From: Shinella zoogloeoides
Lineage (GTDB): Bacteria > Pseudomonadota > Alphaproteobacteria > Rhizobiales > Rhizobiaceae
NCBI RefSeq assembly: GCF_020883495.1
Contig: NZ_CP086610.1
Location: 1,779,501 to 1,843,500 of the forward strand
DNA: 64,000 bases
Reading direction: 5' to 3'
Part shown: piece after piece, positions 53,988 to 62,124 of the stretch
Numbering within the stretch: the stretch's first letter is position 1
Layout of the letters: each line of letters opens with the position of its first letter
Position numbers and translations under genes: made by a program
The notes under the pieces: model-generated
The model's database searches: none
Told to the model about the DNA's origin: nothing
Seen by the model: only the letters and a program-made list of their open reading frames with translations

Positions 53988-54623
53988 GTGAAAATCCTCC
54001 TTGCCGCCCTTCTCTGCGCCGCCCTGCCCGCGACCAGCTTCGCCGCCGACCGGCCGGAGGGCATCGAGGCCGCCGAGACGCTGGTGAAAACCGCCTTCGG
54101 CACGGACTGCGACATGAACGGCATGGAAGAAGTCCCCATGGCCGAGCCGGACGGCGAGAACTACGGCCACTCGGTCTACCGCTTCTCCTACAAGCCGGAC
54201 TACAACCCCGACGGCGAGCCGGTCGAGGCCGTCCTCTACCAGCTCTTCTGCGGCTCCGGCGCCTACAACATCCGCCACGCCTTCGTGCTGAAGAAGAGCG
54301 ACGAGGAGACGCTGAAGCTCGTCGCCTTCGCCACGCCCGACCTCGACTATGCCTATGCGGACGAGGAAATGAGCAGGCTGAAGGCCGATCCGAAGGTTCG
54401 CGGCTTCCGCGCCACGGGCCTGCTCGTCAATGCCGGCTTCGACGAAAAGACGCGCACCATCACCAGCCACGCCGCCTGGCGCGGCATCGGCGACGCCTGG
54501 GACAGCGGCGAATGGCTGTTCCGCAACGGCGACTTCATCCTGACCCGTTTCGAGGTCGATCCCACCTACGGCGACCCGGACCCGGCGGCCGAAAGCTATG
54601 TCGTCTACGAGGCGGGGAAATAG
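53988..54623 (+). CDS. Secreted DUF1176-like protein
   Basis: 211 residues from a GTG start with GAGG 5-6 nt upstream. Signal peptide MKILLAALLCAALPATSFA. The mature part (ETLVKTAFGTDCDMNGMEEV, YQLFCGSGAYNIRHAFVL, SGEWLFRNGDFILTRFEVDP) resembles DUF1176, with a likely disulfide between its two Cys. Periplasmic, function unknown. It follows moaA by 20 nt and is probably cotranscribed, though no link to molybdenum is evident. Confidence 0.78.
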   Translation: MKILLAALLCAALPATSFAADRPEGIEAAETLVKTAFGTDCDMNGMEEVPMAEPDGENYGHSVYRFSYKPDYNPDGEPVEAVLYQLFCGSGAYNIRHAFVLKKSDEETLKLVAFATPDLDYAYADEEMSRLKADPKVRGFRATGLLVNAGFDEKTRTITSHAAWRGIGDAWDSGEWLFRNGDFILTRFEVDPTYGDPDPAAESYVVYEAGK

Positions 54624-54708
54624 CCCAGCGAGCGCGCCTTGTCGGCTGCCCGGTGGAAAATGCCGCCCATCGGGCCTATGAGGGGCGGAAAACGCTTGGA
54701 ATCACCCC

Positions 54709-55614
54709 ATGAACCCCAATTCGAACGGCCGGGGCGCGATCTACATGGCGGTCGGCATGGCCGCCTTCACCTGTAACGACGCCCTCGTCAAATCCGTCAC
54801 CCACGCCATGAACACGGGGCAGATCCTGTTCCTGCGCGGGCTGATGACGAGCGTGCTCGTGCTTCTCATCGCAAAATGGATGGGCGCGCTCGGCTCCTGG
54901 CGGATCGTGCTGGAGCCGGCCGTCGCGCTGCGCCTGGTCTCGGAAGTCTTCGCCTCGCTCGCCTATGTCTCCGCCCTCGGCGCCATGCCGCTCGCCAACA
55001 CCTCGGCGATTCTTCAGGCCCTGCCGCTCGCCGTCACGCTCGGCGCAGCGCTCTTCCTCGGCGAAGAAGTCGGCTGGCGGCGCTGGCTTGCCATCGCAGC
55101 GGGCTTTGCCGGTGTGCTGATCGTCATCCGCCCCGGCCCGGAAGGCTTTTCCATGGCGGCGATCTACGTCATCGCCTCGGTCATCGGCGCGGCGGCGCGC
55201 GATCTTGCCACGCGCAGGATCCGCAGCGACGTCCCCTCGATCTTCGTCAGCGCCGTCACGGCCGTGGTCATCACCCTGGTCGGCGGCGTGCTCGTCGTGC
55301 CGATGGGCGGCTGGCAGCCGGTGCAGCCGGATGTCCTGGCGCGGCTGGCAATGGCGAGCGCGCTGCTGCTCGTCGGCTACCAGACGCTCGTCACCGCCAT
55401 GCGCACCGGCGAAATCTCCTTCATCGCCCCCTTCCGCTATACCAGTCTCATCTGGGCCATCGCCATCGGCTTCCTGTTCTTCGGCGAAGTGCCGGACTTC
55501 TGGATGACGGTCGGCGTCGCGGTCATCGTCGCCTCCGGCCTCTACACCTTCTACCGCGAGAACCTGCGCCGCACGAAGGCCGTGGCGCAGCGCTCGAAAC
55601 CCGAATCCCCGTGA
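54709..55614 (+). CDS. DMT-superfamily (EamA) transporter
   Basis: 301 residues with ten predicted membrane helices in two EamA halves. The first half has MAVGMAAFTCNDALVKSV and GAMPLANTSAILQALPLAVT; the second has GEISFIAPFRYTSLIWAIAI and FLFFGEVPDFWMTVGVAVIV. EamA proteins export metabolites or amino-acid derivatives; substrate not predictable. Located between the moaA and mobA genes on the same strand. Confidence 0.9.
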   Translation: MNPNSNGRGAIYMAVGMAAFTCNDALVKSVTHAMNTGQILFLRGLMTSVLVLLIAKWMGALGSWRIVLEPAVALRLVSEVFASLAYVSALGAMPLANTSAILQALPLAVTLGAALFLGEEVGWRRWLAIAAGFAGVLIVIRPGPEGFSMAAIYVIASVIGAAARDLATRRIRSDVPSIFVSAVTAVVITLVGGVLVVPMGGWQPVQPDVLARLAMASALLLVGYQTLVTAMRTGEISFIAPFRYTSLIWAIAIGFLFFGEVPDFWMTVGVAVIVASGLYTFYRENLRRTKAVAQRSKPESP

Positions 55615-55687
55615 CATTCTCCTCCCTTGCCGCCGCCGCCCGGACCGACTAGACCCGAGGGACGGCAAGCATGCCCACGAGAGCGAA

Positions 55688-56323
55688 ATGGCATTGAACG
55701 AAGCGATACCGGGCGTGATCCTGGCCGGCGGCCTGTCTTCCCGCATGGGACAGGACAAGGCGGGCCTCCGGCTCGGCGGCACGGCGCTGATCGACCGAGC
55801 CGCCCGGCGGCTGCGCCCGCAGGTGTCCGCGCTCGCCGTCAACGCCAACGGCCCCGTCCTCTTCGCGCCCGGCGAGGACTTGCCGGTCTTCGCCGACCTC
55901 GATGCAACGCGCTCCGGCCCGCTCGGCGGCGTGCTCGCCGTGCTCGACCATGCGCGGCGCTTCCACCCCGAGACGAGCCACATCGCGACGGTGCCGACGG
56001 ACAGCCCCTTCTTTCCCGCCGACCTCGTGGCGCGGCTGGCCGAGGCCGTCGATACGCCGGAGCGCATCGTCCATGCCCGCTCGGCACATGGCCCTCACCC
56101 CGTCTTCGCGCTATGGCCCGTCGCCCTGACGGACGACCTTGCCGCCTGGCTTGCCGGCGGCGGAGCGCTGCGCATGCGCAGCTACATGGATCGACACCGG
56201 GCGCAGGCGGTGGATTTCCCGCCTGTCGGGACAATCGAGGGCGATCTCGATCCCTTCTTCAACATCAACACGCCGGACGACCTCAAGGCGGCGGAAACCT
56301 GGCTGCGGGTGCTGGAACGATGA
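55688..56323 (+). CDS. mobA: Molybdenum cofactor guanylyltransferase
   Basis: 211 residues. Nucleotidyltransferase fold with the GTP-binding motif GVILAGGLSSRMGQDKAGL (residues about 9-27), the LGGVLAVLDHA loop and the metal-binding ATVPTDSPFFP. FFNINTPDDLKAAETWL is the usual MobA end. It links GMP to Mo-molybdopterin to give the guanine dinucleotide cofactor of DMSO-reductase-type enzymes. The stop overlaps the mobB start as ATGA. Confidence 0.95.
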   Translation: MALNEAIPGVILAGGLSSRMGQDKAGLRLGGTALIDRAARRLRPQVSALAVNANGPVLFAPGEDLPVFADLDATRSGPLGGVLAVLDHARRFHPETSHIATVPTDSPFFPADLVARLAEAVDTPERIVHARSAHGPHPVFALWPVALTDDLAAWLAGGGALRMRSYMDRHRAQAVDFPPVGTIEGDLDPFFNINTPDDLKAAETWLRVLER

Positions 56324-56838
56324 CACGACCAAAGATCTTCGGCATCGCGGGCTGGAAGAATTCCGGCAAGACGGGCCTTGCCGTTCGCCTCGTCACAGAA
56401 CTGGTCGCCCGCGGCTACCGCGTCTCGACCATCAAGCACGCCCACCACGATTTCGACATCGACAAGGTGGGCGCCGACAGCTACCGCCACCGGCAGGCCG
56501 GCGCGCACGAGGTCACCATCGTCTCCGGCACGCGCTACGCCATCATGCACGAACTGCGCGGCGCGCCGGAACCCTCCTTCGAGGAAATCCTCGCCCGCCT
56601 CGCCCCCTGCGACCTCGTGCTGATCGAAGGCTACAAGCGCGAGCCGATCCCCAAGATCGAGGCGCGCCGGATTGAATCGGCCAACCGCACGCCGCTCGCC
56701 CCCGAGGACCCGCATATCGCCGCCATCGCCGCCGACCATGCGGTGACCGACACGACACTTCCCGTCTTCGACCTCGACGACACCGCCGCCATCGCCGACT
56801 TCGTGGTGGCGATCACCGGCCTTCCGGCCCCCGCCTGA
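56320..56838 (+). CDS. mobB: Molybdopterin-guanine dinucleotide biosynthesis GTPase MobB
   Basis: 172 residues beginning MTRPKIFGIAGWKNSGKTGL, with the P-loop GWKNSGKT. Further family motifs: STIKHAHHDFDIDKVGADSY (typical HAHH), LVLIEGYKREPIPKIE. MobB binds GTP and assists MobA but is not strictly required. Start overlaps the mobA stop by 4 bp, so the two are translationally coupled. A terminator-like hairpin follows 15 nt later. Confidence 0.95.
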   Translation: MTRPKIFGIAGWKNSGKTGLAVRLVTELVARGYRVSTIKHAHHDFDIDKVGADSYRHRQAGAHEVTIVSGTRYAIMHELRGAPEPSFEEILARLAPCDLVLIEGYKREPIPKIEARRIESANRTPLAPEDPHIAAIAADHAVTDTTLPVFDLDDTAAIADFVVAITGLPAPA

Positions 56839-56853
56839 ACCGCGGACGCGAAA

Positions 56854-56879
56854 AGGCCGCGGGATTTCTCCCGCGGCCT
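56854..56879. terminator. Terminator hairpin between mobB and the ompA-like gene
   Basis: An 11-bp stem AGGCCGCGGGA/TCCCGCGGCCT with a TTTC loop. The T run (TTTT) is on the minus side, favouring termination of the OmpA-family gene; plus-strand activity is probably weaker. Confidence 0.75.
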
Positions 56880-56902
56880 CCCGTTTCCCCGTAACCGGAA
56901 AA

Positions 56903-59059
56903 TCAGTTCGCGTTCGCGACCGGACGCACCAGCGTCGTGACGCGGCGGATGGTGACGCGGCGGTTCTGCTGTTCGGCAGCGTCCGTACGCACCTTCAGGA
57001 AGCGCTCGCCATAGCCCTGCGTCTGCAGGTTTTCCGGCGGAATGCCGTAGACCTCGGTCAGGAGGTTGGCGACCGCTTCGGCGCGCAGGTCCGACAGGAT
57101 GAGGTTCGACTTGTCCGAACCGACGGCATCCGTATGGCCTTCGATGAGGAAGGTCTCGCCCGGGTCCTTGTCCAGAACCTTCTCCATGGCTTCTGCGACC
57201 TTGCGCAGCGTGCGGGCCTGCGACATGGGCACCTCGGCGCTGCCGGTGGCGAAGGTGATCGTATCGAGGTCGATACGGCGCACCTTGTCGCGCAGGCGGG
57301 CGGAATGCTTCACCTCGTCGATCGTATAGACGCGCTCGACGCGCTCGACCGGCGGCTCCGACAGGAAGTCGTAGTAATCCCGGTCCGGCTCGCTCGACGT
57401 ATCGACGATGTAGTCGCGCAGCGGAATGCGCAGGCGCATCGGCGGCAGCTCGTAGCCGACATCCACGAAGTCCGGACGCGGCGCATCCTCCTCGCGCTCC
57501 GGCGCATAGGCGATGATGTATTCACGGCCGTCGCGGCCGACGCGCGAGCGCTGGATGATGTCGCCGTAACGGTCGTAGATCGTCACGATCTGCACGCCGC
57601 CGGGGCGAACGATCGTTTCGCGGGTGCGGCCGCGGGCGAGGTTGTCGTAGTAGACCTCTTCCGAGTCGCGGCGCAGGCGCGGACGGTCGTCGCCGCGCAC
57701 GAACAGCCGGTCGCCGACCGACAGGACCGTGCGGTTATCGATCTTCTCCACCACGTCCACCCGCGTGATGTTGTTGTTCACCACGTTGTTGTTGACGGTG
57801 TTGTTGATGACCGTGTTGTTGATCACAGTGTTGTTGACGATGTTGGTCGTCTGCGGCACCTCGAAGACGGGCGCGGCATCAAGACGCTTGCCCTCTTCCT
57901 TGATGGCAGCCTCGATCTTCTGCGGCACGGCCTCGCGGACCTCCTCGGAAATCGCAGCCTGAGCCGAAACGTCCGAATCGGGAAGCGGAACCTCTTCCTG
58001 CGCCCGCTGTTCCTCGCGCTGCTTGCGGCGTTCCTCGCGGCTCGTCTGGCCACCGAGATTGTCGGCGTCCTTGTCGCTGTCGAGCACGGCGGCGCCGTTC
58101 TCGACCGGCAGCACGACCGTCTCGTCGGTCTTGCCCGGATCTTCCGCGATTTCCTGCTTCTGCTCTTCCGTCATGGTGTCGACCACCTCCGGCACAACCA
58201 CCACCGGAGCCTCGCCGGTCTCGGCCGTCGACGGCTGCTGCTCGCTCGCCGGTTCAGCCGGAACCTCTTCGGTAACGGCCGGCTGCTCGCCCTGCGGCTC
58301 CACGGCAGGCTGCTCGGCCTGCTGTTCTTCCGCCGGCTGTTCCTCTACCGGCTGCTCTTCGGTCTGCTGCTGCTGTTGCTGCTGTTCTTCGGCAGCCTTC
58401 TGCTGTTCCTCGGCGGCCTTCTGCTGTTCTTCGGCCTGACGCTGCTGCTCTTCGGCGGCGCGCTGGGCCTCTTCTTCCGCAGCCTTCTGCTGCTCGGCGG
58501 CCTGCTGGGCCTCCTCGTCAGCGGCCTTCTGCTGTTCGGCAGCGCGCTGGGCCTCCTCTTCGGCGGCCTTCTGCTGCTCGGCGGCACGCTGGGCTTCCTC
58601 TTCGGCCGCCTTCTGCTGCTCGGCCTGACGCTGCGCCTCCTCGTCGGCGGCGCGCTGCTGCTCGGCCTGGCGCTGTGCCTCCTCTTCGGCGGCGCGCTGA
58701 GCCTCTTCTTCCGCAGCCCGCTGCTGTTCGGCCTGGCGCTGGGCTTCTTCCTCGGCGGCGCGCTGCTCTTCAGCCTGGCGCTGCTGTTCCTCGGCCTGAC
58801 GCTGCGCTTCCTCTTCGGCGGCGCGCTGCTGCTCTTCAGCCTGACGCTGCTGCTCCTCGGCCTGGCGCTGGGCCTCTTCCTCGGCGGCGCGCTGCTGTTC
58901 CTGCTGCTGCTGGAGAAGCTCCTCCTCCGTGGGGCCGGAGCTTTCCTGGGCAACCTCGAAAGGCTTCATCAGGGCGTCGGCGAGGGTCGGCGTTGCGACC
59001 AGCGATACCGACAGCACCGGCAGCGCCACGGTTGCGAAGAGTTTGGAGCGGAAAGTCAT
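56903..59059 (-). CDS. OmpA-family protein with long Gln/Glu/Ala coiled coil
   Basis: 718 residues. Signal peptide MTFRSKLFATVALPVLSVSL to about residue 29. Residues about 44-235 are a near-pure Q/E/A/R coil built on AEEEAQRQAEEQQ-type units with no Pro. Next come a Pro/Glu linker to about 330 and an Asn/Val-rich repeat segment. A region of unknown fold follows (about 440-590), then a C-terminal OmpA peptidoglycan-binding domain (ITFATGSAEVPMSQARTL, FLIEGHTDAVGSDKSNLILS, LRAEAVANLL, QGYGERFLKV). It probably ties the cell wall to another envelope component. No beta-barrel is evident. Confidence 0.88.
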   Translation of the reverse strand: MTFRSKLFATVALPVLSVSLVATPTLADALMKPFEVAQESSGPTEEELLQQQQEQQRAAEEEAQRQAEEQQRQAEEQQRAAEEEAQRQAEEQQRQAEEQRAAEEEAQRQAEQQRAAEEEAQRAAEEEAQRQAEQQRAADEEAQRQAEQQKAAEEEAQRAAEQQKAAEEEAQRAAEQQKAADEEAQQAAEQQKAAEEEAQRAAEEQQRQAEEQQKAAEEQQKAAEEQQQQQQQTEEQPVEEQPAEEQQAEQPAVEPQGEQPAVTEEVPAEPASEQQPSTAETGEAPVVVVPEVVDTMTEEQKQEIAEDPGKTDETVVLPVENGAAVLDSDKDADNLGGQTSREERRKQREEQRAQEEVPLPDSDVSAQAAISEEVREAVPQKIEAAIKEEGKRLDAAPVFEVPQTTNIVNNTVINNTVINNTVNNNVVNNNITRVDVVEKIDNRTVLSVGDRLFVRGDDRPRLRRDSEEVYYDNLARGRTRETIVRPGGVQIVTIYDRYGDIIQRSRVGRDGREYIIAYAPEREEDAPRPDFVDVGYELPPMRLRIPLRDYIVDTSSEPDRDYYDFLSEPPVERVERVYTIDEVKHSARLRDKVRRIDLDTITFATGSAEVPMSQARTLRKVAEAMEKVLDKDPGETFLIEGHTDAVGSDKSNLILSDLRAEAVANLLTEVYGIPPENLQTQGYGERFLKVRTDAAEQQNRRVTIRRVTTLVRPVANAN
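57764..57846 (-). repeat. Pentapeptide-like Asn/Val repeat inside the OmpA-family protein
   Basis: About five consecutive units of the form NNTVI / NNTVN / NNVVN are encoded by repeated GTTGTTG triplets on the plus strand. The alternating Asn/Val pattern with five-residue spacing suggests a beta-solenoid or stacked-strand segment. Confidence 0.6.
58354..58930 (-). repeat. Gln/Glu/Ala low-complexity coil repeats in the OmpA-family gene
   Basis: About 190 residues of imperfect tandem units such as RAAEEEAQRQAEEQQ and KAAEEEAQRAAEQQ. At DNA level the units are similar over 40-80 bp, so slippage or unequal recombination could change length between strains. Confidence 0.75.
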
Positions 59060-59399
59060 CGTTTTGTCCTCACGGTGTCCCGTCTTGTTGATTTCGCGGG
59101 CTGCCTACCGGTTTTTCCATCGGCCGGCAAATCACCCGTATTCCTGCAAAGCCCTAGCCATACGCGCCTGAACCTCGGCTGAACGCGCGCCATGAAGGGG
59201 CCAGATAGGCCCCGCCACCGGCCCGGCCAGGGGCGGGCGCGAAATTGTCGGGGAAAGCGGGCGGAAAAACGGCGGAAAAACAGTTGATTTTTGGGCGGAA
59301 ACGGGACGATTATCCAACCCAAGCGGGCAGGCCTGCCCGCTTCCCATCAAGGCCCGGACAAAAAAAACAACCGGAGAGCCTTCAACTGAGAGGACTACA
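59060..59399 (+). promoter_or_regulatory. 340-nt divergent control region of the ompA-like and amino-acid ABC genes
   Basis: No gene fits. Three direct repeats GGCGGAAAAAC (59260-59270, 59271-59281) and GGCGGAAAC (59294-59302) lie at spacings of 11 and 23 nt. A possible promoter is TTGATT (59284-59289), 18-nt spacer, GATTAT (59308-59313). A perfect 22-bp palindrome with arms AAGCGGGCAGG/CCTGCCCGCTT follows at 59321-59342, 57 nt before the binding-protein ATG. The ribosome binding site GAGAGGA precedes that ATG. Confidence 0.5.
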
Positions 59400-60182
59400 A
59401 TGCGTATTTCCAAACGTCTCACGCTCGCAGCTTCGGCCGCGGCGCTCGCCCTGTTCGCCTCCTCCGCGGCGATGGCGGACGGCGAGAAGATCGTGATCGG
59501 CACGGAAGGCGCCTACCCGCCCTTCAACGTCCTCGAATCGGACGGCACGCTTACCGGCTTCGACGTCGACATCGCCAAGGCGCTCTGCGAAGAGATGAAG
59601 GCCGACTGCACCTTCGTCGCGCAGGACTGGGACGGCATCATCCCCGGCCTGATCGCCAAGAAGTACGACGCCATCGTCGCATCCATGTCGATCACCGCCG
59701 AGCGCAAGGAAAAGGTCGACTTCTCCAAGAAGTACTACAACACGCCGCCGGCCATCATCGTGCCGAAGGATTCCGATATCAAGGAAGCGACGCCTGAAGC
59801 GCTTGCCGGCAAGTCGCTCGGCGCGCAGGGTTCCACGACCCATTCCAACTATGCCCAGGCGCATATGAAGGATGCCGACATCAAGATGTACCCGACCTCG
59901 GACGAGTACAAGCTCGACATCGCCAACGGCCGCATCGACGCCGCCATCGACGACGTGGTGGTCCTGTCGGAATGGCTGAAGACGGAAGACGGCGCCTGCT
60001 GCAAGCTGCTCGGCACCCTGCCGATCGACCCGGTCATCAACGGCGAAGGCGCCGGCATCGCGGTACGCAAGGGCGACCCGCTGGCCGACAAGTTCACCGC
60101 GGCGATCGCAGCCATCCGCGCCAGCGGCAAGTACCAGGAAATCAACGCCAAGTACTTCCCCTTCGACGTCTACGGCGAGTGA
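59400..60182 (+). CDS. Polar/basic amino-acid ABC transporter substrate-binding protein
   Basis: 260 residues. Signal peptide MRISKRLTLAASAAALALFA, cleavage near AMAD. Solute-binding domain type 3: IVIGTEGAYPPFNVLESDGT, TGFDVDIAKALCEEM, DWDGIIPGLIAKKYDAIVAS and MSITAERKEKVDFSKKYYN. The sequence style is that of the lysine/arginine/ornithine-octopine group (HisJ/OccT-like), with a Cys pair (ACCK) near residue 200. It delivers a cationic or opine-type amino acid to the two permeases downstream; ligand not determinable. Confidence 0.93.
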   Translation: MRISKRLTLAASAAALALFASSAAMADGEKIVIGTEGAYPPFNVLESDGTLTGFDVDIAKALCEEMKADCTFVAQDWDGIIPGLIAKKYDAIVASMSITAERKEKVDFSKKYYNTPPAIIVPKDSDIKEATPEALAGKSLGAQGSTTHSNYAQAHMKDADIKMYPTSDEYKLDIANGRIDAAIDDVVVLSEWLKTEDGACCKLLGTLPIDPVINGEGAGIAVRKGDPLADKFTAAIAAIRASGKYQEINAKYFPFDVYGE

Positions 60183-60239
60183 TATGCGGCGCGCTGGTGT
60201 CATGCGGGTTTTTTCTGACCCCATCACCAGAATGCACGG

Positions 60240-60268
60240 GCGGGAGGGCTTGCTCTCCCGCTCTTTTT
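60240..60268 (+). terminator. Attenuating terminator between the binding-protein and permease genes
   Basis: A 7-bp stem GCGGGAG/CTCCCGC with an 8-nt loop, followed by TCTTTTT. A CTGGTG/CACCAG hairpin precedes it (60194-60230). Partial termination here would give more binding protein than permease, a common arrangement. Confidence 0.75.
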
Positions 60269-60346
60269 GTCTGAGTAGTTGCGTATAAGAAAAGACAGGC
60301 GCACCAAGGCGTCCTGACAATAAGCATATCGGGGGGTATTTCTGGC

Positions 60347-61150
60347 ATGAGCGGGTTCTTCACCGCCATCGTCGATGCGGTATCCGCATTTTTGGGGATC
60401 ATCGATCCCTTCTGCGGTCCGGTCGGCGTCTTCACTCTTTTCGCGGGCGATACGCTTCTGGCATGCGGCGCCGCAGGCTGGGGCGACGAGATCGCCTTCG
60501 GCGTGCTGGTAACGGCAAGTCTCGCCATCGCCACCCTGCCGGTCGGCCTCATGCTCGGCTTCTTCATCGCGCTCGCAAAGCAGTCGGATGAACCCGCGCT
60601 CCGGCGTTCGGCCAATATCTACACCACCCTCTTCCGCGGCCTGCCGGAGTTCCTGACGCTCACCATCGTCTATTACGGCCTGCAGATTCTCGTGCAGAAC
60701 TTCATGGCCGCGCTCGGTTTCGATGGCCAGATCGAGATCAGCGCCTTCTTCGCCGGCATGGTCGCGCTCGGCGCGGTCTTCTCGGCCTATTGCTCCGAGG
60801 TGCTGCTGTCGGCCTTCAAGGCCATCCCGCGCGGCCAGTACGAGGCGGGCTATGCGCTCGGCCTGCATCACGGCCGCACCATGCAGCTCATCGTGTTGCC
60901 GCAGCTCATCCGCGTCGCCCTGCCCGGCCTCGGCAATCTCTGGATGGCGCTGCTGAAGGACACGGCCCTCGTCTCCGTCATCGGCCTGCCGGATATCCTG
61001 CGCCAGACGGGCGTCGCCGCGCGCGTGACCAAGGAAGCCTTCGCCTTCTATAGCCTTGCCTGCCTTCTGTTCCTCGTCCTCGCCTTCATCTCCTCCCTCG
61101 TCTTCTCGCGCATCGAGAAATGGGCCAAACGTTCGGAGGTCGCGCGATGA
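60347..61150 (+). CDS. Amino-acid ABC transporter permease (HisQ-like)
   Basis: 267 residues with about five core membrane helices and an N-terminal hydrophobic extension (GFFTAIVDAVSAFLGIIDPF). His/Glu/Gln-type permease motifs: RRSANIYTTLFRGLPEFLTL, FSAYCSEVLLSAFKAIPRGQ and the EAA loop YEAGYALGLHHGRTMQLIVL. It pairs with the next gene, whose start overlaps its stop by 4 bp (ATGA). No ATPase gene lies nearby, so the motor subunit must be encoded elsewhere. Confidence 0.92.
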   Translation: MSGFFTAIVDAVSAFLGIIDPFCGPVGVFTLFAGDTLLACGAAGWGDEIAFGVLVTASLAIATLPVGLMLGFFIALAKQSDEPALRRSANIYTTLFRGLPEFLTLTIVYYGLQILVQNFMAALGFDGQIEISAFFAGMVALGAVFSAYCSEVLLSAFKAIPRGQYEAGYALGLHHGRTMQLIVLPQLIRVALPGLGNLWMALLKDTALVSVIGLPDILRQTGVAARVTKEAFAFYSLACLLFLVLAFISSLVFSRIEKWAKRSEVAR

Positions 61151-61977
61151 GCCACGTTGCCACCCTTATCCCGCCGCAGGCCCCGCCGCCGCTGCCGCCC
61201 AAGCCCTTCACCGCCGGCCGCCTCTTCGGCAATGTCTTCATGGGCGTCTGGCTGGCGCTCGCCGTCGGCGTCTTCATGCTCATCGTCAACGGCTGGGACC
61301 CGGAGAAATTCGCGAAATACGGGCCGAACTACCTTTCGGGTCTCGGCGTCACGCTGCTGCTCGTCGTCATCTCCGTTTCGCTCGGCGGCGTCCTGTCGCT
61401 GCCGCTGGCCTTCGCGCGCATGTCGAAGAACCCGGTCTTCTCCTGGTTCGCCGCCGGCTATGTCTATTTCTTCCGCGGTACGCCGCTGCTGACCCAGCTC
61501 TTCCTCATCTATTACGGTCTCGGCAGCTTCTCCCCGGAGCTGAAGTCGCTCGGCCTCTGGTGGTTCTTCCGCGACGCCTGGAACTGCGCGCTCCTCGCCT
61601 TCACGCTCAACACCGCCGCCTACCAGGCCGAAATCCTGCGCGGCGCCATCGAGAGCGTGCCGCGCGGCCAGCATGAAGGCGCATCCGCGCTCGGCCTGCC
61701 GAAGAAGGTCACCTTCTTCAAGGTCATCCTGCCGCAGGCTCTCATCGTGGCGCTGCGCCCCTACGGCAACGAGATCATCCTGATGATCAAGGGCTCGGCC
61801 ATCGTCGCCATTGTCACGGTTCTCGACCTGATGGGGCAGACGCGCCTCGCCTTCTCCCGCACCTTCGATCCCCAGACCTATATCTGGGCCGCGCTGATCT
61901 ACCTGCTGATCGTGGAGCTGCTGCGCAACCTCTGGGCCTGGCTCGACGCCCGCCTGACGCGCCACCTCAAGCGCTAG
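61147..61977 (+). CDS. Amino-acid ABC transporter permease (HisM-like)
   Basis: 276 residues. The Pro-rich N-terminus (LIPPQAPPPLPPKPF) is followed by membrane helices including FMGVWLALAVGVFMLIVNGW and SGLGVTLLLVVISVSLGGVL. YFFRGTPLLTQLFLIYYGLG and the EAA loop GQHEGASALGLPKKVTFFKV identify the HisM/GlnP family. ATGA overlap with the upstream permease indicates a heterodimer made in equal amounts. Inner membrane. Confidence 0.93.
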   Translation: MSHVATLIPPQAPPPLPPKPFTAGRLFGNVFMGVWLALAVGVFMLIVNGWDPEKFAKYGPNYLSGLGVTLLLVVISVSLGGVLSLPLAFARMSKNPVFSWFAAGYVYFFRGTPLLTQLFLIYYGLGSFSPELKSLGLWWFFRDAWNCALLAFTLNTAAYQAEILRGAIESVPRGQHEGASALGLPKKVTFFKVILPQALIVALRPYGNEIILMIKGSAIVAIVTVLDLMGQTRLAFSRTFDPQTYIWAALIYLLIVELLRNLWAWLDARLTRHLKR

Positions 61978-61985
61978 GACCTTCT

Positions 61986-62011
61986 GGCAGCACTCCATGG
62001 GGAGTGCTGCC
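61986..62011 (+). terminator. Terminator-like hairpin after the permease genes
   Basis: An 11-bp stem GGCAGCACTCC/GGAGTGCTGCC with a 4-nt loop, 9 nt past the stop. The following AACATCCTGTTTT is a poor T tract, so termination may be partial. Confidence 0.55.
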
Positions 62012-62054
62012 AACATCCTGTTTTCAAAGAAATATTCCCGATACGGACACGATA

Positions 62055-62069
62055 TTAAGCCTTCATTAA
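62055..62069 (+). promoter_or_regulatory. CtrA-type binding box upstream of usg
   Basis: TTAAGCCTTCATTAA is a perfect TTAA-N7-TTAA and is followed by C, as in the full consensus. It lies 56 nt before the usg start. Confidence 0.6.
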
Positions 62070-62124
62070 CCTTGAAGGGCGTTCAATTGCAGGGACCATC
62101 ATTCATCACGCGATGAGGTCCGCT

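Noticed and set aside
57134..59182. Leu/Phe-rich plus-strand frame opposite the OmpA-family gene
   Set aside because: The apparent membrane protein (long runs of LLL and FG) is the complement of Gln/Glu/Ala codons; it has no start signals.
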